Assembly: GCA_034440495.1 (NCBI GenBank)
Contig: JAWXCE010000050.1
Location: 1-19,214, forward strand
Reading direction: 5' to 3'
Length of the DNA: 19,214 nt
Origin: JAWXCE01 sp034440495
Lineage (GTDB): Bacteria > Pseudomonadota > Alphaproteobacteria > Rhizobiales > Rhodomicrobiaceae
A model generated the notes under the pieces. That model saw nothing but the letters and a program-made list of their open reading frames with translations, searched no databases and was not told the DNA's origin. Of the stretch, positions 1-6,243 are shown piece by piece. The translations under genes were made by a program, and so were the position numbers. Positions within the stretch are counted from its first letter, which is position 1; every line of letters starts with the position of its first letter.

Positions 1-168
1 CCCGGCGCGCCGGGGCTGGGAGATGGAGCGGCTTCGACTGCACTGCTGCTGCACAACTGGCTGCTGCCCGCGCTGTTCTACGCCGCCATCGCGCTGCATG
101 CCGGCGCGGTCCTCAAACATCATTTCGGCGACGGGCGCAAATACGCCGTCCGCCGGATGCTTCGCTAG
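1..168 (+). CDS. cytochrome b561 family protein, C-terminal part (5' truncated by window edge)
   Basis: Only the last 55 codons are present, in frame 1, ending TAG at 166-168. They read a hydrophobic helix (HNWLLPALFYAAIALHAGAV) followed by LKHHFGDGRKYAVRRMLR at the C-terminus. This matches the end of bacterial b561-type membrane cytochromes, in which the last transmembrane helix carries a haem-ligand histidine and is followed by a short 'LKHHF..D' tail. Such proteins pass electrons between quinones and other carriers in the inner membrane. The protochlorophyllide reductase gene begins 10 bp after the stop, so the two are probably co-transcribed. The N-terminus and the other haem ligands lie outside the window. 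Confidence 0.7.
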   Translation, partial: PGAPGLGDGAASTALLLHNWLLPALFYAAIALHAGAVLKHHFGDGRKYAVRRMLR

Positions 169-178
169 GGCGCGCGCC

Positions 179-1153
179 ATGCCAGACATGACACACGAGC
201 ACGCTCCGACCGTAATTGTCACCGGCGCGTCATCCGGCGTCGGGCTTTATGCCGCCAAAGCGCTGGCCGATCGCGGCTGGCATGTGGTGATGGCGTGCCG
301 CGACGTGGCGAAAGCCGAAGCGGCCGCCGTGGGTATGCCTTCGGGGCTTTTCACGATTATGCCTATCGATCTTGGGTCGCAGGCGAGCGTACGCGCTTTC
401 GTCGAGGCGTTTCGCGCGACCAGTCGGCCGCTGAACGCGCTGGTGTGCAACGCGGCTGTCTACCTCCCGCTGCTGAAAGAGCCGATGCGCTCGCCTGAGG
501 GGTATGAAATCAGCGTTGCGACAAATCATCTGGGGCATTTCCTGCTCTCCATGCTGCTTCTTCCCGACCTCCAACGGAACCGCTCGCCCGTCCCGCGCCT
601 TGTTACGCTGGGCACCGTCACGGCCAACTCGGAGGAGTTCGGCGGCAAGGTGCCGATCCCGGCGCCCGCCAATCTGGGCGCGCTGGACGGGCTGGCGGCC
701 GGGTTCAAGGCGCCCGTCTCGATGATCGACGGCAAGTCCTTCAAGCCCGGCAAGGCCTATAAGGACAGCAAGCTGTGCAACATGATCATCAGCCGCGAGC
801 TACACCGGCGCTATCACGTTGAGACGGGGATTATCTTCAACACGCTCTATCCGGGCTGCGTTGCCGACACCGCCCTGTTTCGCGACACCCCGCGCCTGTT
901 CCAGACGATTTTCCCGTGGTTCCAAAAGAACATCACCAAAGGCTATGTGAGCCAGCAATTGGCGGGCGAACGAGTCGCACAAGTGGTGATCGATCCGGAA
1001 TTCGCCCAATCCGGCCAGCATTGGAGCTGGGGCAACCGCCAGCGGGCAGGCCGAGAACCCTTCGCGCAGCCGCTTTCGACCAAGGCGACCAAGCCTGAGC
1101 TGGGCGCGCGCCTTTGGGATTACAGCCTGGATCTGGTCGGGCTTACCCGATGA
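179..1153 (+). CDS. por: light-dependent protochlorophyllide oxidoreductase (LPOR)
   Basis: This short-chain dehydrogenase/reductase of 324 residues reduces ring D of protochlorophyllide to chlorophyllide, using NADPH and light. Visible signatures are the Rossmann motif TGASSGVG (residues 15-22), 'WHVVMACRD' after it, LVCNAAVYLP, NHLGHFLL, and the catalytic YKDSK (Tyr194, Lys198). The LPOR-typical YPGC holds Cys227, equivalent to Cys226 of cyanobacterial enzymes. Near the C-terminus are 'FPWFQKNITKGYVSQ' and 'SGQHWSWGNRQ'. These motifs and the length fit LPOR and not a generic SDR. An in-frame extension to position 23 is open but overlaps the cytochrome tail, so ATG 179 is preferred, with ATG 188 as an alternative. 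No strong Shine-Dalgarno is seen, which would fit coupling to the cytochrome gene. LPOR is cyanobacterial in origin and is known in some aerobic anoxygenic phototrophic Proteobacteria, so lateral transfer is likely. Confidence 0.93.
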   Translation: MPDMTHEHAPTVIVTGASSGVGLYAAKALADRGWHVVMACRDVAKAEAAAVGMPSGLFTIMPIDLGSQASVRAFVEAFRATSRPLNALVCNAAVYLPLLKEPMRSPEGYEISVATNHLGHFLLSMLLLPDLQRNRSPVPRLVTLGTVTANSEEFGGKVPIPAPANLGALDGLAAGFKAPVSMIDGKSFKPGKAYKDSKLCNMIISRELHRRYHVETGIIFNTLYPGCVADTALFRDTPRLFQTIFPWFQKNITKGYVSQQLAGERVAQVVIDPEFAQSGQHWSWGNRQRAGREPFAQPLSTKATKPELGARLWDYSLDLVGLTR

Positions 1154-1419
1154 CGGCGACAGCCGCAAAACCGACGACGTGGGAGCGAGCATGGGGGGCT
1201 GAGCGGGCAAAATGCGGGTAGCGTCAAGCGCATTCTTCTGATTTGAAGGGTCTGCGTGTCCAGGAATTCAATTTTGCGCAGCCTTTTCAAAAGCTCCGGT
1301 AGAAGCTTCGAGGGTCTTTGTGCTGTTTCATATCTCTTGCGGCATGGCGTCCCGGCCTTAATCCAACCACGCCTACACGCCTTATTCTCTTATGAGATGA
1401 AAAGGCAAGGAGCAGCCGA

Positions 1420-2958
1420 ATGCCAGCCGACGGAACGTGGTCGTCCGCAGACAAGCCTGGCACCAAGCATGCGCTGATCATTGGCGCGGGCATAGGAGGC
1501 CTTGGCTTGGCCGCGCTTCTCGCCAAGACGGGCTACCGCGTGACGGTGGTAGAGAAGAATTCCGGCTTGGGCGGACGCGCTCGGCAATTCACGGAGGACG
1601 GCTTCACGTTCGATATGGGGCCTTCCTGGTACCTCATGCCCGATGTCTTCGAGCATTTTTTCGCGCTTCTGGATGAGAAAATTTCAGACCATTTCGATCT
1701 CGTCAAGCTCGCCCCGTCCTATCGGATTTTCGCCGACGAGAAGACCATCGACCTTTACTCAGACCCGGAGCAGGCGGCGGAGTTGTTTGAGAGCATTGAG
1801 CCGGGAGCCGGCCGACAATTGCAAAAGTATCTCGACGCGTCACGCTATCAATACAGCGTCGTCATGCAGACATTTATGCATAAAAACATCGACTCGCCGC
1901 TCGACTTCCTCACCTGGCGCATGGTGCTGGCCGGCACGAAGCTATCTGCCTTCACGACCATGAGCCGGTATGTCGAGCGTTTCTTCAAAAGCCCGCTGTT
2001 GCAAAAAATTATGCAGTATCAGCTGCTGTTCCTCGGCAGTTCGCCGTTCACAACGCCCTCGATATACAATGTTATGGGACATATCGACTTCAATATGGGT
2101 GTCTACTATCCCATGGGCGGCGTCCACAAACTTGTGGAGGCGCTGGCGAACGTTGCGAAGAAGCATGGGGCAGTGCTGCGGACGGGAGCCGCAGTGCAGC
2201 GCATCGGCGTGATCAATGGGCGCGCTGATCGTGTCGTGCTCGACAGCGGCGAGACGATCACCGCCGATCTCATCATTTCCAACGCGGATATTCATCACAC
2301 TGAAACGCAGCTGCTCGCGGATGGCGAGCGCACATTCTCTGCGCAGTACTGGGCAGGCCGCCAACTCGCTCCCTCAGCGCTCATTCTCTATCTCGGGCTT
2401 CAGGGGCGCGCCGATACGCTTCTCCACCACAACATCGTTTTCAATCCGGATTGGGAGGCAAGCTTCGCTGAGTTGTTCGGCGGGGGGGAGTGGCCGCGCC
2501 ATCCGTCCTACTACATCTGCTGCCCCTCGCGCACAGATCCGAGCGTCGCCCCCAAGGATCATGATGCGGTTTTTATGCTTATGCCGGTGGCGGCCGGGCT
2601 TCGCGATGAAGGCTCGACACTCTCGCGGATGACGGATCAGATGCTGGACCTCGCCGAGACGCGGTTGGGGGTTAGCGGCGTTCGCGGCCGCATCGTCACG
2701 CGCCGCGCTTATAGCGGTGCGGATTTCGCCTCAGACTACAATAGCTTCGGCGGGAGCGCGCTCGGCCTTGCCCACACGCTACGGCAAACCGCTTTGTTCC
2801 GTCCGAATAACCGCAGCCGCAAGATTTCCAACCTGTTTTATGTTGGAGCTGGCACAAATCCGGGCATTGGCATGCCGATTTGCCTCATTTCGGCGCAGCT
2901 TGCCTATAAACGCATTTGCGGCGTGAAATCCGGGCGGCCGCTGGAACAGCTGAGATGA
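1420..2958 (+). CDS. crtI: phytoene desaturase / CrtI-family carotenoid desaturase
   Basis: A FAD-dependent amine-oxidase-fold protein of 512 residues, expected to introduce double bonds into phytoene or a related C40 carotenoid at the membrane. The N-terminal dinucleotide motif GAGIGG is at residues 22-27, followed by 'VVEKNSGLGGRAR'. Further CrtI signatures are FDMGPSWYLMPDVFE, YPMGGVHKLVEAL, SNADIHHTE, and the C-terminal FAD motif (about 471-484, YVGAGTNPGIG) with MPICLIS after it. 'HHNIVFNPDW' and 'YYICCPSRTDPSVAP' recall the desaturases of actinobacteria and archaea more than the purple-bacterial CrtI, by recollection only. The start is secure: AAGGAG at 1407-1412 lies 7 nt before ATG. 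The 266 bp upstream hold no recognised gene. It converges with the prenyltransferase gene, with 18 bp between the stops. It could also be a CrtD-like or other later-step desaturase. Confidence 0.88.
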   Translation: MPADGTWSSADKPGTKHALIIGAGIGGLGLAALLAKTGYRVTVVEKNSGLGGRARQFTEDGFTFDMGPSWYLMPDVFEHFFALLDEKISDHFDLVKLAPSYRIFADEKTIDLYSDPEQAAELFESIEPGAGRQLQKYLDASRYQYSVVMQTFMHKNIDSPLDFLTWRMVLAGTKLSAFTTMSRYVERFFKSPLLQKIMQYQLLFLGSSPFTTPSIYNVMGHIDFNMGVYYPMGGVHKLVEALANVAKKHGAVLRTGAAVQRIGVINGRADRVVLDSGETITADLIISNADIHHTETQLLADGERTFSAQYWAGRQLAPSALILYLGLQGRADTLLHHNIVFNPDWEASFAELFGGGEWPRHPSYYICCPSRTDPSVAPKDHDAVFMLMPVAAGLRDEGSTLSRMTDQMLDLAETRLGVSGVRGRIVTRRAYSGADFASDYNSFGGSALGLAHTLRQTALFRPNNRSRKISNLFYVGAGTNPGIGMPICLISAQLAYKRICGVKSGRPLEQLR

Positions 2959-2976
2959 AGAATCTTGTCTTTGTTG

Positions 2977-3864
2977 TCAAAATAAAGCGTAGCGCTGAAA
3001 AATTGCCAACGTTAAAAATATGGCAAACCCGGAAGCTAAATTAAGTAATGGAAAGTAAGTATAAAGCCGGAACAGATCATCGGCGCTTTTTGCATAGATT
3101 GAAGCGATGACGATTGCCGCATAAATAACGCCAAGAACAATTGCGATTGCGCCTAAATGTTCAAACGCGGCCAGCGTCGCGGTGATGTAGAGCAAGAGGC
3201 AAAGCCAAAGCGTTTTTTCCCGGCCCAAGAACGTCGCGATCGTGTCAACACCGCTCTCGCCATCGAATTCTATATCCGGCACGGCCGAATAAGCATGCAT
3301 TGCTATGGACCAGCACATCGCAGCAGCAACAATCTGCCAATCGAGCGCCGCGCCGCCAGCCAGATAATATCCGAAAACGCCGGTCGCGACGTAGTGGCCC
3401 GCGCTGAAAAGGCTGTCAAATCCCGGCCTAACTTTCGCCCGTAAGGGCCATGCAGAGTAAAACACCGCAAAGATCAAAAAGAATGCAAATGAAATAATGG
3501 TCGGCTGCGATTCATAAAATAATAAAAGTAAGAATGGGAAGGTCGTTATTGCAATCCATTGCGTGAGTGGTCGATGTTCATTTGGCGTAACCAAAGCCTC
3601 GTATTCAACTTTCTTGGGGTTCAGCCGGTCTGTCTCATAATCGAAAATATCATTCACGCCGTAAATTAATAGATTTGCTGGAAACAAGAAGTAAAACAAA
3701 AAAGCGAGCAATATGGGCGTAACGTGGTGGAGAGGGTATTCGAGAGGCCTGAGGGCCAACATACAGCCTATTGCGAATGTGCCTGCTTCGTACGCCCAAA
3801 ATCGTGGCCTGCTTATCCGAACGATGCGAGCCAGGCTTACCCCCATGTTTACGCGCGTCGCCAT
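2977..3864 (-). CDS. UbiA-family prenyltransferase, lycopene elongase (CrtEb/LyeJ)-like
   Basis: A polytopic membrane protein of 295 residues with the two aspartate-rich motifs of UbiA prenyltransferases: NDIFDYETD (71-79) and DIEFD (197-201). 'RISRPRFWAYEAGTF' at the N-terminus, 'YFLFPANLLIYGVND' and 'AVPDIEFDGESGVDT' are the wording seen in lycopene elongase/hydratase proteins (CrtEb, LbtA, LyeJ). Those proteins add C5 units or water to lycopene ends. Bacteriochlorophyll synthase (BchG) has different motifs. ATG 3864 is chosen because GGGGAAAG stands 5 nt before it; an upstream in-frame ATG at 3891 lacks this. The gene is visibly AT-richer than crtI and por, which hints at separate acquisition. 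The link to carotenoids rests on family resemblance plus the convergent crtI. Other UbiA substrates (quinones, haem) are less likely. Confidence 0.75.
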   Translation of the reverse strand: MATRVNMGVSLARIVRISRPRFWAYEAGTFAIGCMLALRPLEYPLHHVTPILLAFLFYFLFPANLLIYGVNDIFDYETDRLNPKKVEYEALVTPNEHRPLTQWIAITTFPFLLLLFYESQPTIISFAFFLIFAVFYSAWPLRAKVRPGFDSLFSAGHYVATGVFGYYLAGGAALDWQIVAAAMCWSIAMHAYSAVPDIEFDGESGVDTIATFLGREKTLWLCLLLYITATLAAFEHLGAIAIVLGVIYAAIVIASIYAKSADDLFRLYTYFPLLNLASGFAIFLTLAIFQRYALF

Positions 3865-4084
3865 AATTACTTTCCCCAAATGTGATCGCATTAGTAAATT
3901 TGTACGCGTTTTCTGTGTTTTAGTTCACCAGCTTAAACGAAGGTGCGTCGGTAATGGTAGGTCTGTTCGGAAAAGCAAGATGAAGGCAGCCGATGTTTTC
4001 TTGGAGCTGCAATGGCTGTTTTCTGTCACTCTCTCCAGGTGCAGCGGCGGCTGAGTATTATCCTATTTGCCGGCGAAGCGCGAC

Positions 4085-4106
4085 GGCGTGTGGTAAGCGA
4101 CACGCC
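4085..4106. repeat. inverted repeat, 7-bp arms
   Basis: GGCGTGT and ACACGCC flank an 8-nt loop. No T-run follows on either strand beyond TT, so it is not a standard terminator. It may be a structured leader or chance. Confidence 0.4.
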
Positions 4107-4218
4107 TTAAAGTTCCTCGCCCGCGTAAGACGGACTGGACTTCTCGGGCAGGGCAAGCCTTCATGGCGTGTAAGGGTGAGGCGGAGATCAACCGCCGTTC
4201 GACCGGAGGATAAGTGTC

Positions 4219-4238
4219 GCCTCGCGCTGCCGCGAGGC
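4219..4238. repeat. GC-rich hairpin upstream of the DUF3489 gene
   Basis: GCCTCGCG, loop CTGC, then CGCGAGGC: a perfect 8-bp stem with a tetraloop, 58 bp before ATG 4296. Only three T follow, so termination is doubtful. It could shape the leader of the downstream gene or end an unseen transcript. Confidence 0.45.
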
Positions 4239-4295
4239 TTTGGGCGGTAGGAGCGCGAGCGCAATGTGCGCCGCGCCAGAACCGGAGACGACCCA

Positions 4296-4688
4296 ATGAC
4301 GCGCAGTAACAGTCTCAACAGGGCGAAAACATCGCCCAAGCGCCATAGCCTTCAAACCGACGATCCCGCCCAAAATGATCCCCGTCGTCGAAAGTCGACG
4401 CCGACCAAAAAACCGACGACCAAGCCTTTAAAATCCAGACCAATCCCCGCTGCCGCTGGTCGTGGATCAGCGGTCGTCTCAACCAAGAAGCAAGACTTCG
4501 TGCGCCTGCTCGAGCGCGCCGAGGGTGCGACCATCGCGGAACTGAGGATGGCCTCGGGCTGGCAGGCCCATTCCGTCCGCGGTTTCGTCTCGGGCGAGTT
4601 GCGCAAGCGCATGGGACTGCAGGTCATAACCGAACTCGGGGACGATGGCGCGCGGCGCTATCGGATCAACACCGTGTCGGCTCGCTGA
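4296..4688 (+). CDS. DUF3489 domain-containing protein
   Basis: A protein of 130 residues. The first 60 are basic and low in complexity (Lys, Pro, Arg, Thr rich) and are probably disordered. Residues 62-125 match DUF3489, a small winged-helix-like domain: 'KKQDFVRLLERAEGATIAEL', 'SGWQAHSVRGFVSG', 'LRKRMGL', 'RRYRI'. The fold and the basic tail suggest DNA binding, but the family's function is not established. It is frequent in Alphaproteobacteria, often beside DUF2924 and serine-recombinase genes in mobile regions (general knowledge); no recombinase is seen here. ATG 4296 is chosen because GGAG at 4284-4287 gives a usable spacing; an in-frame ATG at 4266 is less supported. A perfect hairpin lies in its leader. 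Confidence 0.8.
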   Translation: MTRSNSLNRAKTSPKRHSLQTDDPAQNDPRRRKSTPTKKPTTKPLKSRPIPAAAGRGSAVVSTKKQDFVRLLERAEGATIAELRMASGWQAHSVRGFVSGELRKRMGLQVITELGDDGARRYRINTVSAR

Positions 4689-4690
4689 TC

Positions 4691-4891
4691 ATGGGGCAAA
4701 GTTTATCTGACGAGGATCTTGCGCGCCAAGTCGCCGCGCTGTCCGGTGCCAATCTGATTGGCGAAAGCAGGATCGGCGATCAGGATGCGCCAAGGTTGGT
4801 TGATGATGACGATCAACGGACATCCATCGTTTTGCGGGCGCCCTTTGCCTTGCGTCGGCGCGGCGTCGAGGCGAAGCTCGTCATCACATAA
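4691..4891 (+). CDS. hypothetical small protein, doubtful
   Basis: A 66-codon frame begins 2 nt after the DUF3489 stop, close enough for translational coupling. The product starts MGQSLSDEDLARQVAALSG and is rich in Asp and Arg, with no recognised domain. The N-terminal 'DLARQVAAL' is faintly like the start of DUF2924 proteins, which often follow DUF3489 genes, but the rest does not match. If real, it may be a decayed remnant. There is no clear Shine-Dalgarno of its own beyond the coupling, and an overlapping frame on the other strand is longer. Low confidence. Confidence 0.25.
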   Translation: MGQSLSDEDLARQVAALSGANLIGESRIGDQDAPRLVDDDDQRTSIVLRAPFALRRRGVEAKLVIT

Positions 4892-5221
4892 AAGGTACCG
4901 CTTCTCTGGGCTGAGCAGCGTCTCAAGCTGGGCTTCTCCAGCTAAACCGTAATCCTGAAGTTCACTCTCGCAGGCTGTATCGCAGCCTCCTGGCAAAGGC
5001 CGCACGGCGACATCGTGAGACGTAGCCCTTTCCATCGTTTAATGTAACCGGCTAAAAGCAAACTTCTGGTCAAACGAATGGCCCCTGGAGACAATCGCGG
5101 TAACGGCCGAACAAAAGTCATTGTCTGTACCGACATATCTGGACATGGCTTCAACCAAGTCGCTGTTATGTCGAGGATATTTGCAAGAAACGCGGAGAGC
5201 GCTCTGTAGTGCAAGACTGGG
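4892..5221. other. 330 bp with no recognised gene
   Basis: This lies between the doubtful small frame and the 3' end of the tRNA. Open frames exist on both strands (the longest on minus, 4703-5035) but have no recognisable motif or ribosome-binding site. On the tRNA-downstream side, AGAGCGCTCT (palindrome) is followed by TTTCTT on the minus strand, at best a weak tRNA terminator. The stretch may be decayed mobile DNA, given its place at a tRNA 3' end. Confidence 0.5.
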
Positions 5222-5297
5222 TGGTGGGCCCGGTAGGACTCGAACCTACAACCAGACGGTTATGAGCCGTCGGCTCTAACCATTGAGCTACAGGCCC
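5222..5297 (-). tRNA. tRNA with CAT anticodon (tRNA-Ile2 or elongator tRNA-Met)
   Basis: On the minus strand the gene folds as a full cloverleaf. The acceptor pair is GGGCCTG/CGGGCCC with one G-T wobble. The D-arm is AGCTCAATGGTTAGAGC, the anticodon stem GACGG/CCGTC encloses loop CTCATAA (anticodon CAT), and the T-arm is GTAGG-TTCGAGT-CCTAC. The 3' CCA is encoded (5222-5224). CAT can be elongator Met or the lysidine-modified Ile2. The G/C-rich acceptor and D-arm look more like Ile2, but this needs identity-element scoring. It is not an initiator, because the first base pair is G-C. Confidence 0.93.
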
Positions 5298-5320
5298 GGG
5301 ACAAAGCATCGACAGAACGA

Positions 5321-5349
5321 TTCATACCGTTTAACGCCCCGTTGTTCAA
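5321..5349 (-). promoter_or_regulatory. sigma-70-type promoter of the tRNA gene
   Basis: On the minus strand, TTGAAC (5344-5349), a 17-bp spacer, then TATGAA (5321-5326). Transcription would begin near 5314, about 17 nt before the mature tRNA 5' end. Confidence 0.6.
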
Positions 5350-5423
5350 GCAAACGATCAAGACGGGCAAACTGAGTCTCATGGTGTAAATGTGCGTGAT
5401 AAGGTCTGGTGAAGGAGGCGTCC

Positions 5424-6149
5424 GTGAAATGCATCTACCGAACGATTTTCATGCTTTGCACTTGGGTTTTTATGACGGATCAGGGGGAGGTCATGGCGCA
5501 GGGTGAAACGAAAACGCCGGTGCGAACCATCCGGCTCGATGCGACTGGCAGTGTGAAAGCCAAGCCTGATATTGCGCAGATTGCGATGGGAGTTAGCACT
5601 GAGGCAGAAACCGCCCGCGCCGCGCTCGATAAAAACAGCGCCGCCATGACCCGCGTGATTGATGCATTAAAGCAGGCCGGTTTGGTGGGCGAGGATATCC
5701 AGACTGTAGATTTCTCCGTTAGCCCGCCGATCAAAAACCAGGGCAAGACAGACGGCGTCACTGGCTTTCGCGTCACGAACTTGGTTCAGGTGACGGTTCG
5801 CGATTTAACCAAGCTCGGCGACATTCTGGACAAAGCCGTCTCCCAAGGCTCGAACGAAATGGGCGGCATTCAGTTCACCATTGCGCAGCCCGCAAAACTG
5901 ATGGACGAAGCCCGTAGGCAAGCGATGGCCGCGGCCATTCAAAAGGCTGAACTTTACGCGCAGGCGGCGGGCGCGCGGTTGGCGCGGGTCATTTCCATTG
6001 ACGAGCAGGGCGGCGCGGGTTGGCGCCCGCAATCCATGGCGCGTGCGAGCGCGCGAAGCATGGAAGTTCCCATCGAGGTAGGCGAAGCTGAGTTGCAAGT
6101 GAGCATTTCCGTTACCTGGGAGCTGGGAGACGCTGCGCCAAAGCCCTGA
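5424..6149 (+). CDS. SIMPL (DUF541) domain-containing periplasmic protein
   Basis: A protein of 241 residues. A short hydrophobic N-terminus (MKCIYRTIFMLCTWVFM) precedes a likely cleavage region around 'VMAQG', so export is expected. The body carries the SIMPL pattern: 'IRLDATGSVKAKPDIAQIAM', 'TRVIDALKQAGLVGEDIQT', 'GFRVTNLVQVTVRDLTKLG', 'AKLMDEARRQAMAAAIQKAE' and the final beta strand 'EAELQVSISVTWEL'. Known relatives are periplasmic or outer-membrane-associated proteins (such as YggE, linked to oxidative stress), with no defined reaction. The start is taken as GTG 5424 because AAGGAGG (5412-5418) stands 5 nt before it; an in-frame GTG at 5409 lies before that signal. It is divergent from the tRNA and appears to be a single-gene unit. 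Confidence 0.85.
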   Translation: MKCIYRTIFMLCTWVFMTDQGEVMAQGETKTPVRTIRLDATGSVKAKPDIAQIAMGVSTEAETARAALDKNSAAMTRVIDALKQAGLVGEDIQTVDFSVSPPIKNQGKTDGVTGFRVTNLVQVTVRDLTKLGDILDKAVSQGSNEMGGIQFTIAQPAKLMDEARRQAMAAAIQKAELYAQAAGARLARVISIDEQGGAGWRPQSMARASARSMEVPIEVGEAELQVSISVTWELGDAAPKP

Positions 6150-6179
6150 CATCATTTGATAATTGTATGCGCCTAGCGT

Positions 6180-6207
6180 TTGCGTTTTAAACGTGTCGTG
6201 CGATAAT
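6180..6207 (+). promoter_or_regulatory. possible sigma-70-type promoter of the hybrid kinase gene
   Basis: TTGCGT (6180-6185), a 16-bp spacer, GATAAT (6202-6207), about 36 bp before the kinase start. It is a reasonable match but only by eye. Confidence 0.35.
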
Positions 6208-6243
6208 GCCGCAACGCGGATGTTAGCGGCGCATATTTGAGGC

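Larger units (their letters stand above)
3865..4295. other. intergenic region, 431 bp, no gene recognised
   Basis: This stretch separates the divergent prenyltransferase and DUF3489 genes and should carry both promoters. Short open frames cross it, but none shows a recognisable protein or a good ribosome-binding site. The prenyltransferase side is AT-rich; from about 4050 onward it is GC-rich and contains two separate inverted repeats, listed below. Confidence 0.6.

Noticed and set aside
23..178. In-frame N-terminal extension of the LPOR gene
   Set aside because: It overlaps the cytochrome b561 tail in another frame, is Cys/Arg-rich and unlike any LPOR; ATG 179 gives the normal length.
1154..1419. 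PpsR/CrtJ-type operator (TGT-N12-ACA) before crtI
   Set aside because: Each TGT in the region was checked by eye and none has ACA at the right distance.
2977..3864. Bacteriochlorophyll synthase BchG
   Set aside because: The aspartate-rich motifs and flanking residues match lycopene-elongase-type UbiA proteins, and BchG's N-terminal wording is absent.
3993..4250. Small plus-strand gene in the 3865-4295 gap
   Set aside because: No ribosome-binding site, no recognisable protein, and it runs through two hairpins.
4703..5035. Minus-strand gene of 110 codons
   Set aside because: No Shine-Dalgarno, no known motif; possible remnant but nothing to support a call.
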